30,435 bases of DNA, taken from Candidatus Pacearchaeota archaeon. Lineage in GTDB: Archaea > Nanobdellota > Nanobdellia > Pacearchaeales > GW2011-AR1. Location: NCBI GenBank assembly GCA_023140635.1, contig JAGLLG010000009.1, positions 1 to 30,435 of the forward strand, written 5' to 3'. The notes below the pieces were generated by a model. That model was not told where the DNA came from. It saw only the letters and a list, made by a program, of their open reading frames with translations, and did not search any database. Positions within the stretch are counted from its first letter, which is position 1, and each line of letters begins with the position of its first letter. Shown piece after piece: positions 1 to 8,123 of this stretch. A program made the translations under genes and the position numbers.

Positions 1-2877
1 ATAGATCCAGGTTCATTGAAAAATCGATTTGATATATGTGGCAAATCTTTATTCACATACTCAACAATGAATTCAATCAGTCTTTCGTATAGAACATCAA
101 CTACAACAAATACTTGTGGAGATTATATCTATGTAAAATTCAGAAAATCTGAAGAATCAGATTGGAGGGATGCGCATTCATTAACAAATTCATCTTATGA
201 TTTAGGGTATTATCCAACAGAATCCTGGCTGTATGGAAGTATTGTCATGCTTGAACCTGGAGAAGATTATGAGCTTGACGTTTATTGTTACTACGCAGAT
301 GACACGTTATATTCGAATGAAATGATTACAGTAAAAACTAGGGAAGAAGTCAGTTATAATCCTCCCCAGAATACGTTATATGTATCTTCACAAACAGGTG
401 ACAATTCAAATGATGGAACTGTGAGTTCTCCTTACGAAACAATACAGCATGCGGTTGACATAGCGGTACCAGGAACTAAAATTAAAGTAATGCCTGGAGA
501 TTATTACGAGAACGTTGTTATTTCCACAAGCGGAACTAGTGAAAATCCAATAATTCTTGAAGGGTCAGATGGCGCTGTCATCAAAGGATACGACCCTGCT
601 TATTCTAATCTTCCATGGACATTAGATACTGATAACCTATATTACACAAGCCTTAATTTTCTCCCTTATTCATTAGACGTCGGGGCTGAAAATTCAGATG
701 TTTCAGACAGGACACTCCTTTACAGGCATTATAGCATAAATAATGGGGGTTGTCTTGGCGCTTCGGATTATGATCTAGATGATTTGAGGAACAGAGCCGC
801 AGAAAATGCTAATTATTCAGTTAGTTGGTGCTTGCATCATCCCGTTTATGGGGGTTGGCATTATGCAGAAAGCGAGGGAAGGTTATACTTAAGGATGCCT
901 GATAACAGCAATCCTAATGATATTTCTACAAGATTTAGTGATAACAGTGTTGGAATAACTTTGGAAGGAAATTTCATAATTGTTCGTGATCTTTCTATTG
1001 AATATTTTAAAACAGGAATCTCTGCAGGTAATCAACGATTTAATATTATCAAAGACAATATTATTCAAAGATGCGGGAATGGAATTTGGTTGATGTTATT
1101 TAATAGTATAAGCGGAGAGGATATCTCTGGATTGTATGACTGGGCGACTCTTGGAACCGCGGGTTTTGAGACTGGGCATTATGCAGGTGCCCTAAATGAG
1201 GGGAATATAATACAGGGGAATGAGATTATTGAAGAAGATATTTATGGATGGGGTTATGGTAGAGGCAAAGCAAGAATCTACGAGAAACATGGGATTGGCG
1301 GCGGACAGGGTTCTGGATTGATAGTCCGAGAAAATACTATCCAAGGATATTTCAAAGGGATTGGTCTTAGCTGGGATGTTAGCAAGGGGAACAGAGACTT
1401 ATTGAGGGATATGGATGTACACGATAACATAATTCTTGACAGCGCTTCAGACGCATTTGAGCCCGAAGGGAATTTGATAAATGTAAGATTCTGGGGAAAT
1501 AAGATGGCGAGGTTCCTTCAAGGGATATCAATCGCTCCTGTAAGATACGGGCCTTTGTATGCGTTCAGGAATATCTTTTATGATTACGATCTTAGCGGAG
1601 TAAAATTGTCAGGATATTCTAGGGGTCAAACATACATATACAACAATCTTTTCAAGAACACAAAAGATAATGTACCTGGCTGGAGACCTTCAGGAGGTTA
1701 TTCTAATATTATATTTATGAATAATATATTCCTTGTGCACGATTATCTCCTGATTGATGATGATGTGAGTTCAGGTGACAATGGGTTATTTATTGATTAT
1801 AACCTTTACTTTTCCCAATATGAACGTACAAACTGGCCTGCAGGAAGTATATTCCATGTAAGAAGACATTGGAGTCCAAGTTTAGAAGAATTGGCTTCGT
1901 GGTCAAATTCAAGTTTGGGCATTAGTTTTGAAGAACACGGGGTCTTTTCAGATTTAACATTTGAAGAAGAATGGCCTTTAGATAACACTCCAAATGACAA
2001 CACATTTAGACCTATAACACTTAGTAACAATATCGATAAAGGTACTATCATTCCGAATTTCTGTGATATTTATAGTAACTCTGCTCCAGATATTGGAGTC
2101 TATGAATATGGTTCTGAGCCTTCTCCACAAACTTGCACCAACGCTGGAGGAGCATGTCAAACAAATTCATGTAGTAATTATCAAGATTGCTCAAGTCTAA
2201 CAGGAACCTGCTCGTCGGGAAACTGCTGTTCAGGAACTTGTACAGAAATAACTCTTCTAAACTGTACTGACAGCGATGGAGATGGTTACAACCAAAGTCA
2301 ATCAGGATGCGGAACAGCCGATTGTAATGATACGAATTCTTTAATTTATCCTGGGGCTATTGAGGTTTGTGGGAATGGCGTCGACGAGGATTGTGATGGG
2401 AGTGACTTAGCGTGTGATGATGGAGGAACCGACGACGGAGGAACCAGCGACGGAGGAAGTTCAAGCGGAGGAGGCGGAACAACCCCTTCAACCCAATGCA
2501 CTCTAACAAACGCCTACTGGTCAACAGCTTCGGCAATAGAGGGTCAGCAGGTTTCATTAACAGTTGAGGGTACAGATTGCAACGGAGAGGGAATAGATTT
2601 ATTCGTTATTTGGGAAGCTGATTTTATTGGAGATGATTCTGTTAATCACAATCCAGCGTCAATAAACTTTTTAGATGGACAGGCAATTTCGACTTGGACT
2701 GTGGAGTATCAAGATGATTTTTTTGGTAATCCTGAGTATTATTTTGTTAGTAGTTTGAAATCTGATCCTTCTGTAGAGATAGACTCGAGAGATCATGATG
2801 ATTTGCTTAAGGTTATCGAGGCTGGAAGTAAGATAATCGGAGAATGTCCCAATTATGTTTGGACGGGGATTCGATAA
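1..2877 (+). CDS. Secreted right-handed beta-helix protein with MopE-type metal-binding motif (5' partial)
   Basis: The reading frame is open back to base 1, so the TTG at 16 is probably not the true start and any signal peptide lies outside the window. Residues are numbered from that TTG. Residues about 15-110 look like a fibronectin-III-type sandwich. From about 120 a classic parallel beta-helix begins ('LYVSSQTGDNSNDGT', then a 'SPYETIQHAV...GTKIKVMPGDYYENV' rung) and runs to about 690 in short N/G-rich strands such as 'IIQGNEII'. Residues about 715-800 are cysteine-rich and end in a MopE-like metal-binding segment ('DSDGDGYNQ', 'CNDTNSLIYPGA', 'CGNGVDEDCDG'). A D/G/S linker and a final Ig-like domain with two cysteines follow. 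Beta-helix proteins of this layout bind or cleave polysaccharide; I see no certain catalytic triad, so enzyme versus adhesin is open. There is no C-terminal membrane helix. The family assignment is firm; the function is inferred. Confidence 0.85.
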   Translation: MDPGSLKNRFDICGKSLFTYSTMNSISLSYRTSTTTNTCGDYIYVKFRKSEESDWRDAHSLTNSSYDLGYYPTESWLYGSIVMLEPGEDYELDVYCYYADDTLYSNEMITVKTREEVSYNPPQNTLYVSSQTGDNSNDGTVSSPYETIQHAVDIAVPGTKIKVMPGDYYENVVISTSGTSENPIILEGSDGAVIKGYDPAYSNLPWTLDTDNLYYTSLNFLPYSLDVGAENSDVSDRTLLYRHYSINNGGCLGASDYDLDDLRNRAAENANYSVSWCLHHPVYGGWHYAESEGRLYLRMPDNSNPNDISTRFSDNSVGITLEGNFIIVRDLSIEYFKTGISAGNQRFNIIKDNIIQRCGNGIWLMLFNSISGEDISGLYDWATLGTAGFETGHYAGALNEGNIIQGNEIIEEDIYGWGYGRGKARIYEKHGIGGGQGSGLIVRENTIQGYFKGIGLSWDVSKGNRDLLRDMDVHDNIILDSASDAFEPEGNLINVRFWGNKMARFLQGISIAPVRYGPLYAFRNIFYDYDLSGVKLSGYSRGQTYIYNNLFKNTKDNVPGWRPSGGYSNIIFMNNIFLVHDYLLIDDDVSSGDNGLFIDYNLYFSQYERTNWPAGSIFHVRRHWSPSLEELASWSNSSLGISFEEHGVFSDLTFEEEWPLDNTPNDNTFRPITLSNNIDKGTIIPNFCDIYSNSAPDIGVYEYGSEPSPQTCTNAGGACQTNSCSNYQDCSSLTGTCSSGNCCSGTCTEITLLNCTDSDGDGYNQSQSGCGTADCNDTNSLIYPGAIEVCGNGVDEDCDGSDLACDDGGTDDGGTSDGGSSSGGGGTTPSTQCTLTNAYWSTASAIEGQQVSLTVEGTDCNGEGIDLFVIWEADFIGDDSVNHNPASINFLDGQAISTWTVEYQDDFFGNPEYYFVSSLKSDPSVEIDSRDHDDLLKVIEAGSKIIGECPNYVWTGIR

Positions 2878-2886
2878 AATACAAAC

Positions 2887-2894
2887 TTTAAAAA
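2887..2894 (+). promoter_or_regulatory. TATA box for the 99-aa gene (leaderless)
   Basis: TTTAAAAA begins 29 nt upstream of the ATG at 2916 and just after the stop of the beta-helix gene. In archaea the TATA box lies about 25-30 nt upstream of the transcript start, so the mRNA would begin at or next to the start codon. No Shine-Dalgarno sequence is present, which fits a leaderless message. Confidence 0.55.
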
Positions 2895-2915
2895 TCACTA
2901 ACCTCAAACAAACAT

Positions 2916-3215
2916 ATGAAAAAAACAATAATTATCTCTTTAACTACAATCATCTTGATTCTATCAATTGCATTCTTTCTAATAAAACCTCAAATCACAG
3001 GTTATTCCATCAGACCTCCCGAATATTCTTACACCAGAGCAATGTGCGACGAAAGCAACTACTGTCAAGATTACGAAATCAATTGCTACAATGGAAGATT
3101 AGTTAGATTAAAACTTATAACAGGCGCATCAGTACAACACCCCTCTGACTGGAAAGATCCTCGAGAAAAAATAGATATAGAAGATTTATGTAAAACCAGA
3201 CCCCCAATTCTCTAA
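2916..3215 (+). CDS. Small membrane-anchored cysteine-containing protein, unknown function
   Basis: This is a 99-residue protein I cannot assign to a family. Residues 1-24 form one hydrophobic helix (MKK then an I/L/F-rich stretch) ending 'KPQITGYS'. That style of N-terminal anchor recurs as 'MTGFVIF' in the next gene and suggests an exported domain held by an uncleaved helix. The remaining 70 residues carry four cysteines (near residues 43, 49, 56 and 92), enough for two disulfides outside the cell. The start is supported by the TATA box 29 nt upstream. It sits between two large surface-protein genes on the same strand and probably belongs to the same exported set; this is inference from position. 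Confidence 0.7.
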   Translation: MKKTIIISLTTIILILSIAFFLIKPQITGYSIRPPEYSYTRAMCDESNYCQDYEINCYNGRLVRLKLITGASVQHPSDWKDPREKIDIEDLCKTRPPIL

Positions 3216-3253
3216 GTTCTTAGTTCTCATCCCTCGTCGAAAAAGTAAAAATC

Positions 3254-3260
3254 TTTAAAA
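3254..3260 (+). promoter_or_regulatory. TATA box for the DNRLRE-like surface protein gene (leaderless)
   Basis: CTTTAAAA, with the TTTAAAA core at these bases, begins 30 nt upstream of the ATG at 3284. The arrangement matches the box before the 99-aa gene and there is no Shine-Dalgarno sequence, so a leaderless transcript is likely. Confidence 0.55.
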
Positions 3261-3283
3261 GCATAACTCTCCTTAGATATCGA

Positions 3284-6200
3284 ATGAGAAAGAAAATTGA
3301 AATCACGTTAGGATTCCTTTTCCTATTCATTTTTGTATTTTTTATAATATCCACAACACAAACTCCCTATGGAATGACTGGATTCGTAATCTTTAACTCC
3401 CAACCTAATGGAACAAATGGTACGGATACATTCATAAGAGAAGATTTTCCAAACGCTAACTCTGCAACAGCAACAGAACTAAGCATAGGAAAAACAGCAG
3501 GGGATAACGAACTTCGAGCCCTGTTACAATTCAACATTTCATCAATCCCTCAAACAGATACAGTTCTGAACGCAACAATCCAAGTATACTTAGAAACAGC
3601 TACAGGGTTTTCAAATATAACCGTTAAAGCATACAGATTAACTTCTGAATGGATTGAAGCAGAAGCATCATGGAATAATAGGACAAATTCATTTTCCTGG
3701 TCATCTATTGGAGGAGACTATGATTCTACAGAACTAGACAGTCAAGTATTCCTGAACTCTTCAGGAAACTACTACAATTTCACAATAACAGAAACAGCCA
3801 GAAATTGGGTAAATGGAAGCTACAATAATTACGGAATAATTTTGATAGCATCTAATGCCTCTGCAGGAAATTTCTCAAAAATATCCTCATCAGATTCAGC
3901 AACACTATCGCAAAGACCAGAGATAATAATAGAACACGTAGCAAACGCAGCCCCAACAATAAATACAATATCTACAGACACCAATTCAACAAATCCAAAA
4001 GAAGTCGGAGAAGACGTAACATTCACAATCAACTGGAATGATATTGAATCAGACAACACGCAAGCGTACGTCTGCAACTCTTCAAACATAACTTTAGCTG
4101 AAGGATGCGGAGACTCAACATTTTGCTCAACCTCATTCGCATCAACAAACCCAACAACGTGTCAATACACAGTTACCTCTTCGGAAAACACAACAACAAG
4201 TTTCTGGGTCGCAGTCTGCGACACGATCAATTGCTCGTCAGTATCTTCTGAGAATTATTTCTATATGAATCATGAGCCGGTTATCAATCTAACTCAACCT
4301 GACGGAGGAGAAACAATAAACCAATCCCAAGGAAACTACTCAATAGAATTCAACGTCTCGGATACGGATTCAAATGCTCTCACAGCAAACATCTATTATG
4401 GAGGATCACAAAACTCAACAACAAACACGATAGTATCCTACATCAATTTAACAAACTATTGCACCGACGGAGATTCAGACACTGCCACGACGAACAATTG
4501 CACCTACTCCTGGAACAGCTCAGGAATATACGGAACATATTACCTAACAATAATCGTAAATGACTCACACTCAACAAGAACAGACTCTTCAAACTCAAGT
4601 TTTGATGTAAGAAGTATTGATGACTCAGTACCTCCTCAGATAACAAATGTCCAGATAGATTCCAACATAACATCTGGAGAACAAATCACAATTTCAGCAA
4701 CAATCACTGACAACAACATAGATAGTGCATGGATATCTTTCAACCACACTTCAGCAAATACAACAATGTCAAATACAACCGCAACTGCATTTAGTGCAAC
4801 CTTTATAGCACCCGCCGTAGGAACATGGAGATTCAAAGTTTACGCTGAAGACAGAGTAGAACAAATCAACGACACACTAGCATGGCAAGAATTCAACGTA
4901 ACAAAACCAAACGCAACATCACAAAACCAAACGGCACCGACGACAGCACTACCTTATCACACAATAAAAATCGAAGAATTGTTAAACGCAACAGATCCTC
5001 TCCGAGATGTCTATGCTTATCTTACTACTCCCGACGGATTTACTTTTCTCTCAGATTACCCTCAAAATTCGCCAATGGGAAATTTCACAGCTAACCAAAC
5101 AAAAACGGCGACGTGGTTCCTATCCGTTCCTCTTTCAGAAGAAACCTATACCTTGAACATAACATACAGCGACGCCTACTCAAACTCCTGGAACTCTTCC
5201 AACATGGAGATTCAAGTAACGTCTGCCATCGGGGGCTACGAAATTTCTGTAGCCGGTTACCCAGAGGTAGAAACTTCTTATGACTACAATGTAGAATCAT
5301 ATTTCAAACAGAACGGAATTTACACAAACCCAGACTCAATGCAAATTCAAATATACGACTCAACAGGAAGCCTAATCATCGGACCAGCCTCGATGACTGC
5401 CGAATCGACCGGAATCTACAACTACACCTATTCAGTCCCAGCAGCACCCAACGAAGGAATATGGGAAACAATTGTCAACGCAACAAAATCCGGGACATCT
5501 TACTACGCACACGAATTCTGGAAAGTCGTCGGAGGCCCTTTCGACGTCAGAGACATCGTGGTAGATGACTCAACTATCAGCAATTTAACAATCTCTCTGA
5601 CAACCGAAAATACAGGAGGTGCAAACAAAGACCTAATCCTGGTGTGGAACCTAACAAGAACAGACACCGACGCATCTCTCGACTCAGGCTCAGACACATT
5701 CATGGTCTCGGCAAACTCCGAAAGAAATTGGACAGTAACCCCGACGACAACTTATATTGGACAAGTAAAAATTACGTTCATAGGATATTATTCTGGAACA
5801 GAAAAAGCAGGAGCATTTAGACTATTCAGCACAACATCAGGAAATATATCCTGTGGGGACGGGACATGTAATGGAGATGAAACTTGTTCAACATGTCCTG
5901 CAGACTGTGGAACCTGTCCGAGCGAAGACACTGGTGGGGGTGGTGGAGGTGGAGGCGGAACAGTAGAAACACCAACAATAGAAACAGAACAGGAATTAAC
6001 AATTTACAGCTTCGAAGAAACAGTTAATCTCATTAAAAACGTTATGAAAGAGATTACAATAGAAATAAAAAATACTGGAGAAGTAGAACTGACAGATATA
6101 ACCCTCAATCTCCAAAACCTTGAAGACGCATACTATCTGATAACTCCACAAACAATAACAACACTAAAACCTGGAGAAGTTTTAGAATTTGAGATAAGCT

Positions 6201-6751
6201 TACTCATCAAAGATTTCATAGGAGAAAAAGAAACAGCCTATATTATCACAACAGGGAACCTCACACTCACACAGCCTTTTACAATAAATGTAATGAATTT
6301 TAGGGAATACTATTTAGAAGAAATAGAAAAATTGCTAAAAAGAATAGCCAACATAAAAACCCTAACTCAGGAAGGAAATCTTTTAGCAGAATTAAAAGAA
6401 TGTGAAGACATGGTAACATCCCTATCTATAAACACTGAAGAAGAAAATTATATAGAAGCAGGAGAAAATCTTGAACAAGCTGACGACTGCCTCGATAAGG
6501 TAGAAGGAAAACTCAAACACACAACAATCACATTTGAACTTGGGGAATACTGGTTATGGATTATCACTTGGGGATTAATCTTAATCTTAATAATCATCCT
6601 CATAATAATCATTAGAATCCTTCTTAGAAAGTTCAGTGTTATAAATTTCCTCAAACAAAAACCAGAAGTTTCTTCAAAAACTACAGGGATCCCAAAAACA
6701 GGATTGATAGATGAACGTCTGAAGAAGATTAGAGAGAAACTTGGAAGTTAA
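3284..6751 (+). CDS. Single-pass surface protein: DNRLRE-like domain, Ig-like repeats, Cys cluster, C-terminal membrane anchor
   Basis: The 1155-residue protein starts with an N-terminal hydrophobic helix (residues about 8-24). Residues about 45-225 resemble the DNRLRE (disaggregatase-related) beta-sandwich: 'DTFIREDFPNANSATATELSIG', 'ALLQFNISSIP', 'W.EAEASWNNRT', 'ITETARNWVNGSYNNYGIIL'. Several Ig/cadherin-like domains rich in N-x-S/T sequons follow. At 857-880 lies a cysteine cluster (CGDGTC...CSTCPADCGTC), then a nine-glycine linker near 884. A last beta-sandwich (about 895-1000) and an amphipathic helical stalk with two cysteines lead to a membrane helix at about 1090-1115 and a basic 40-residue cytoplasmic tail. 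The Cys-cluster/Gly-linker/sandwich/TM order matches the end of the giant protein at 8124-26795, so the two may share anchoring or assembly. It ends 6 bp from the convergent gene. The role is probably adhesive. Confidence 0.85.
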   Translation: MRKKIEITLGFLFLFIFVFFIISTTQTPYGMTGFVIFNSQPNGTNGTDTFIREDFPNANSATATELSIGKTAGDNELRALLQFNISSIPQTDTVLNATIQVYLETATGFSNITVKAYRLTSEWIEAEASWNNRTNSFSWSSIGGDYDSTELDSQVFLNSSGNYYNFTITETARNWVNGSYNNYGIILIASNASAGNFSKISSSDSATLSQRPEIIIEHVANAAPTINTISTDTNSTNPKEVGEDVTFTINWNDIESDNTQAYVCNSSNITLAEGCGDSTFCSTSFASTNPTTCQYTVTSSENTTTSFWVAVCDTINCSSVSSENYFYMNHEPVINLTQPDGGETINQSQGNYSIEFNVSDTDSNALTANIYYGGSQNSTTNTIVSYINLTNYCTDGDSDTATTNNCTYSWNSSGIYGTYYLTIIVNDSHSTRTDSSNSSFDVRSIDDSVPPQITNVQIDSNITSGEQITISATITDNNIDSAWISFNHTSANTTMSNTTATAFSATFIAPAVGTWRFKVYAEDRVEQINDTLAWQEFNVTKPNATSQNQTAPTTALPYHTIKIEELLNATDPLRDVYAYLTTPDGFTFLSDYPQNSPMGNFTANQTKTATWFLSVPLSEETYTLNITYSDAYSNSWNSSNMEIQVTSAIGGYEISVAGYPEVETSYDYNVESYFKQNGIYTNPDSMQIQIYDSTGSLIIGPASMTAESTGIYNYTYSVPAAPNEGIWETIVNATKSGTSYYAHEFWKVVGGPFDVRDIVVDDSTISNLTISLTTENTGGANKDLILVWNLTRTDTDASLDSGSDTFMVSANSERNWTVTPTTTYIGQVKITFIGYYSGTEKAGAFRLFSTTSGNISCGDGTCNGDETCSTCPADCGTCPSEDTGGGGGGGGGTVETPTIETEQELTIYSFEETVNLIKNVMKEITIEIKNTGEVELTDITLNLQNLEDAYYLITPQTITTLKPGEVLEFEISLLIKDFIGEKETAYIITTGNLTLTQPFTINVMNFREYYLEEIEKLLKRIANIKTLTQEGNLLAELKECEDMVTSLSINTEEENYIEAGENLEQADDCLDKVEGKLKHTTITFELGEYWLWIITWGLILILIIILIIIIRILLRKFSVINFLKQKPEVSSKTTGIPKTGLIDERLKKIREKLGS

Positions 6752-6757
6752 ATACAC

Positions 6758-8077
6758 TTAGTTCACAGCCTTCTCCTTCGGAGAAACAAGATTCAACGCC
6801 TCACTAAATTCCCCTTCAGAATATCCTTTTGATAAAATCTCTTTCTTAATATCTGGAATAGAATAAGAAGGTTTATTTTTTTTAATATAATCTACAATAG
6901 CTCCTACATTCACATCTTTCAAGACAGGAGTTTTCTTCTTGACTACCTTCTTCATCTTACTCACAGCCACAACAGGAACCACGGCTTTTTTCTTCGAAGA
7001 AACAACATTCTTAATCCCTGCCTTTTTTCTTAATTCTGCAACCTGCGTCGTCAAGGTATCTACAATCCCCAAAAGTTCAATAACCTGATTCTCATAATCC
7101 GTGACTCCCTTAACATCTTTATTTCCAATCTTCATCGCAACATTTCCAATATCGTCCTCATTCCTTCGAGCAATTGAGAGTGAACTTTCTATAGCCCTCC
7201 CTAAATTATCTTCACTATTTTTCATACCATCTAATTGAGCTAAGACACTATCAAGAATCGCAATTTTGTTTCCAAAAGTTTTCTTAAAATCAGCAAAACT
7301 AGCCTGATTAATCACAGTCTCATGATTCAATTTCACCCTTTCAATTTCCTCTCTAAGTCCCGAATAAGAACCTTCAAGATTATCGACAATTGCAGCTAAC
7401 TTCTGAGAATCTGCGAAACCAGTTTTCAATTCCATAAAAATCTCCTGCGACTTATCCGCATGCATCTTCGTCCTCGCATTAATCTTCTGCATCTCAACCA
7501 AATCCTTCTTCGTATCCTCATTCAACTTCATCAAAGACTCAGTCCCGACAAAAATCTCCGAGTTCCTCTTCAAATCCCCGACGACATTCATAAGCTCCTC
7601 CATAAACTGCCTATTCCCTGCAACTTTTTCTTCAAACGCCTGCATCCTCATATCAATCTTCTGATAATCCAACCTCAACTCAGCCGGCTTAACCTCCTTA
7701 ACAATATCAACAACCTTCTCCGCCTCCTTCGTCGCACCCATAATCTTTTTCTCGTTCTCAACATTCATCGCACGAAGCTCACCGATACTCTCGCTGACAT
7801 AAGAAAACCTTTCATAAAACTGATTTATCCACTCGACTACAGACTCAATCCGCCCCTTAATCTTCTCCATCTCTAATTCACTTGCAGAATTCACAGCCAT
7901 AGCATCTCCCTCCGACGGAACTCCCACCGACGAAACTTCTTCCCCCGCAAGTTTATCCGGCGCTCTCACTACCTCCTCCCCACTATCTCCAGATTCAGCA
8001 TTCTCTTCCTCAAACTCGTCCTCTTTTCCCACATCTGGAGGAATCTGTCCAGCATCCTTTTTCATAAAATTAAACAT
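6758..8077 (-). CDS. Cytoplasmic coiled-coil protein, distantly ArlC/D/E (FlaC/D/E)-like
   Basis: This 439-residue protein has no signal peptide or membrane helix. It has an acidic disordered N-terminus (1-65); a long helical region (about 66-345) with heptad-like patterning; a Lys/Val-rich linker (about 350-385); and a small helical C-terminal domain ('VGAIVDYIKKNKPSYSIPDI', 'ILSKGYSEGEFSEAL') of a type often repeated in DPANN proteins. The stretch 'VVEWINQFYERFSYVSESIGELR' followed by 'EAEKVVDIVKEVKPAELRLD' reminds me of archaellum accessory proteins ArlC/D/E, which bridge the archaellum motor and cytoplasmic sensing. I recognise this by eye only. It starts 46 bp after the giant gene on the same strand with its own short-spaced AGAAGGT ribosome-binding site, so it is probably co-transcribed and may be the cytoplasmic partner of the giant's ATPase domain. 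Confidence 0.8.
   Translation of the reverse strand: MFNFMKKDAGQIPPDVGKEDEFEEENAESGDSGEEVVRAPDKLAGEEVSSVGVPSEGDAMAVNSASELEMEKIKGRIESVVEWINQFYERFSYVSESIGELRAMNVENEKKIMGATKEAEKVVDIVKEVKPAELRLDYQKIDMRMQAFEEKVAGNRQFMEELMNVVGDLKRNSEIFVGTESLMKLNEDTKKDLVEMQKINARTKMHADKSQEIFMELKTGFADSQKLAAIVDNLEGSYSGLREEIERVKLNHETVINQASFADFKKTFGNKIAILDSVLAQLDGMKNSEDNLGRAIESSLSIARRNEDDIGNVAMKIGNKDVKGVTDYENQVIELLGIVDTLTTQVAELRKKAGIKNVVSSKKKAVVPVVAVSKMKKVVKKKTPVLKDVNVGAIVDYIKKNKPSYSIPDIKKEILSKGYSEGEFSEALNLVSPKEKAVN
6872..6884 (+). terminator. Possible U-tract terminator for the convergent plus-strand gene
   Basis: A T-rich tract (TTTATTTTTTTT then AA) on the plus strand lies about 120 nt past the stop at 6751, antisense to the coiled-coil gene. 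Archaeal polymerase can terminate at such tracts without a hairpin. This is the only good T-run close downstream of the plus-strand gene, but it also encodes part of a lysine-rich stretch on the other strand, so it may be coincidence. Confidence 0.25.
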
Positions 8078-8095
8078 TTTACCTTCTTTTTTTAA

Positions 8096-8115
8096 GGTAC
8101 ACTAAACAGTGCACC
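8096..8115 (-). other. Intergenic hairpin between the giant gene and the coiled-coil gene
   Basis: An 8-bp inverted repeat with a 4-nt loop (plus strand GGTACACT-AAAC-AGTGCACC, one wobble pair) fills the middle of the 46-bp gap. On the minus-strand transcript it is followed by an A-rich, not T-rich, run, so it is not a usual terminator. It could stabilise or process the mRNA between a very long and a short reading frame. Confidence 0.4.
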
Positions 8116-8123
8116 ACCTCATT

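Noticed and set aside
2855..3106. Alternative 83-residue frame overlapping the 99-aa gene.
   Set aside because: Low-complexity translation without a hydrophobic or domain signature; the TATA box and signal anchor support the frame at 2916.
6771..6785. TTCTCC-TTC-GGAGAA hairpin as terminator for the convergent plus-strand gene.
   Set aside because: Short 6-bp stem with a 3-nt loop, no T-run after it, and it lies in the codons for the conserved-looking tail of the coiled-coil protein.
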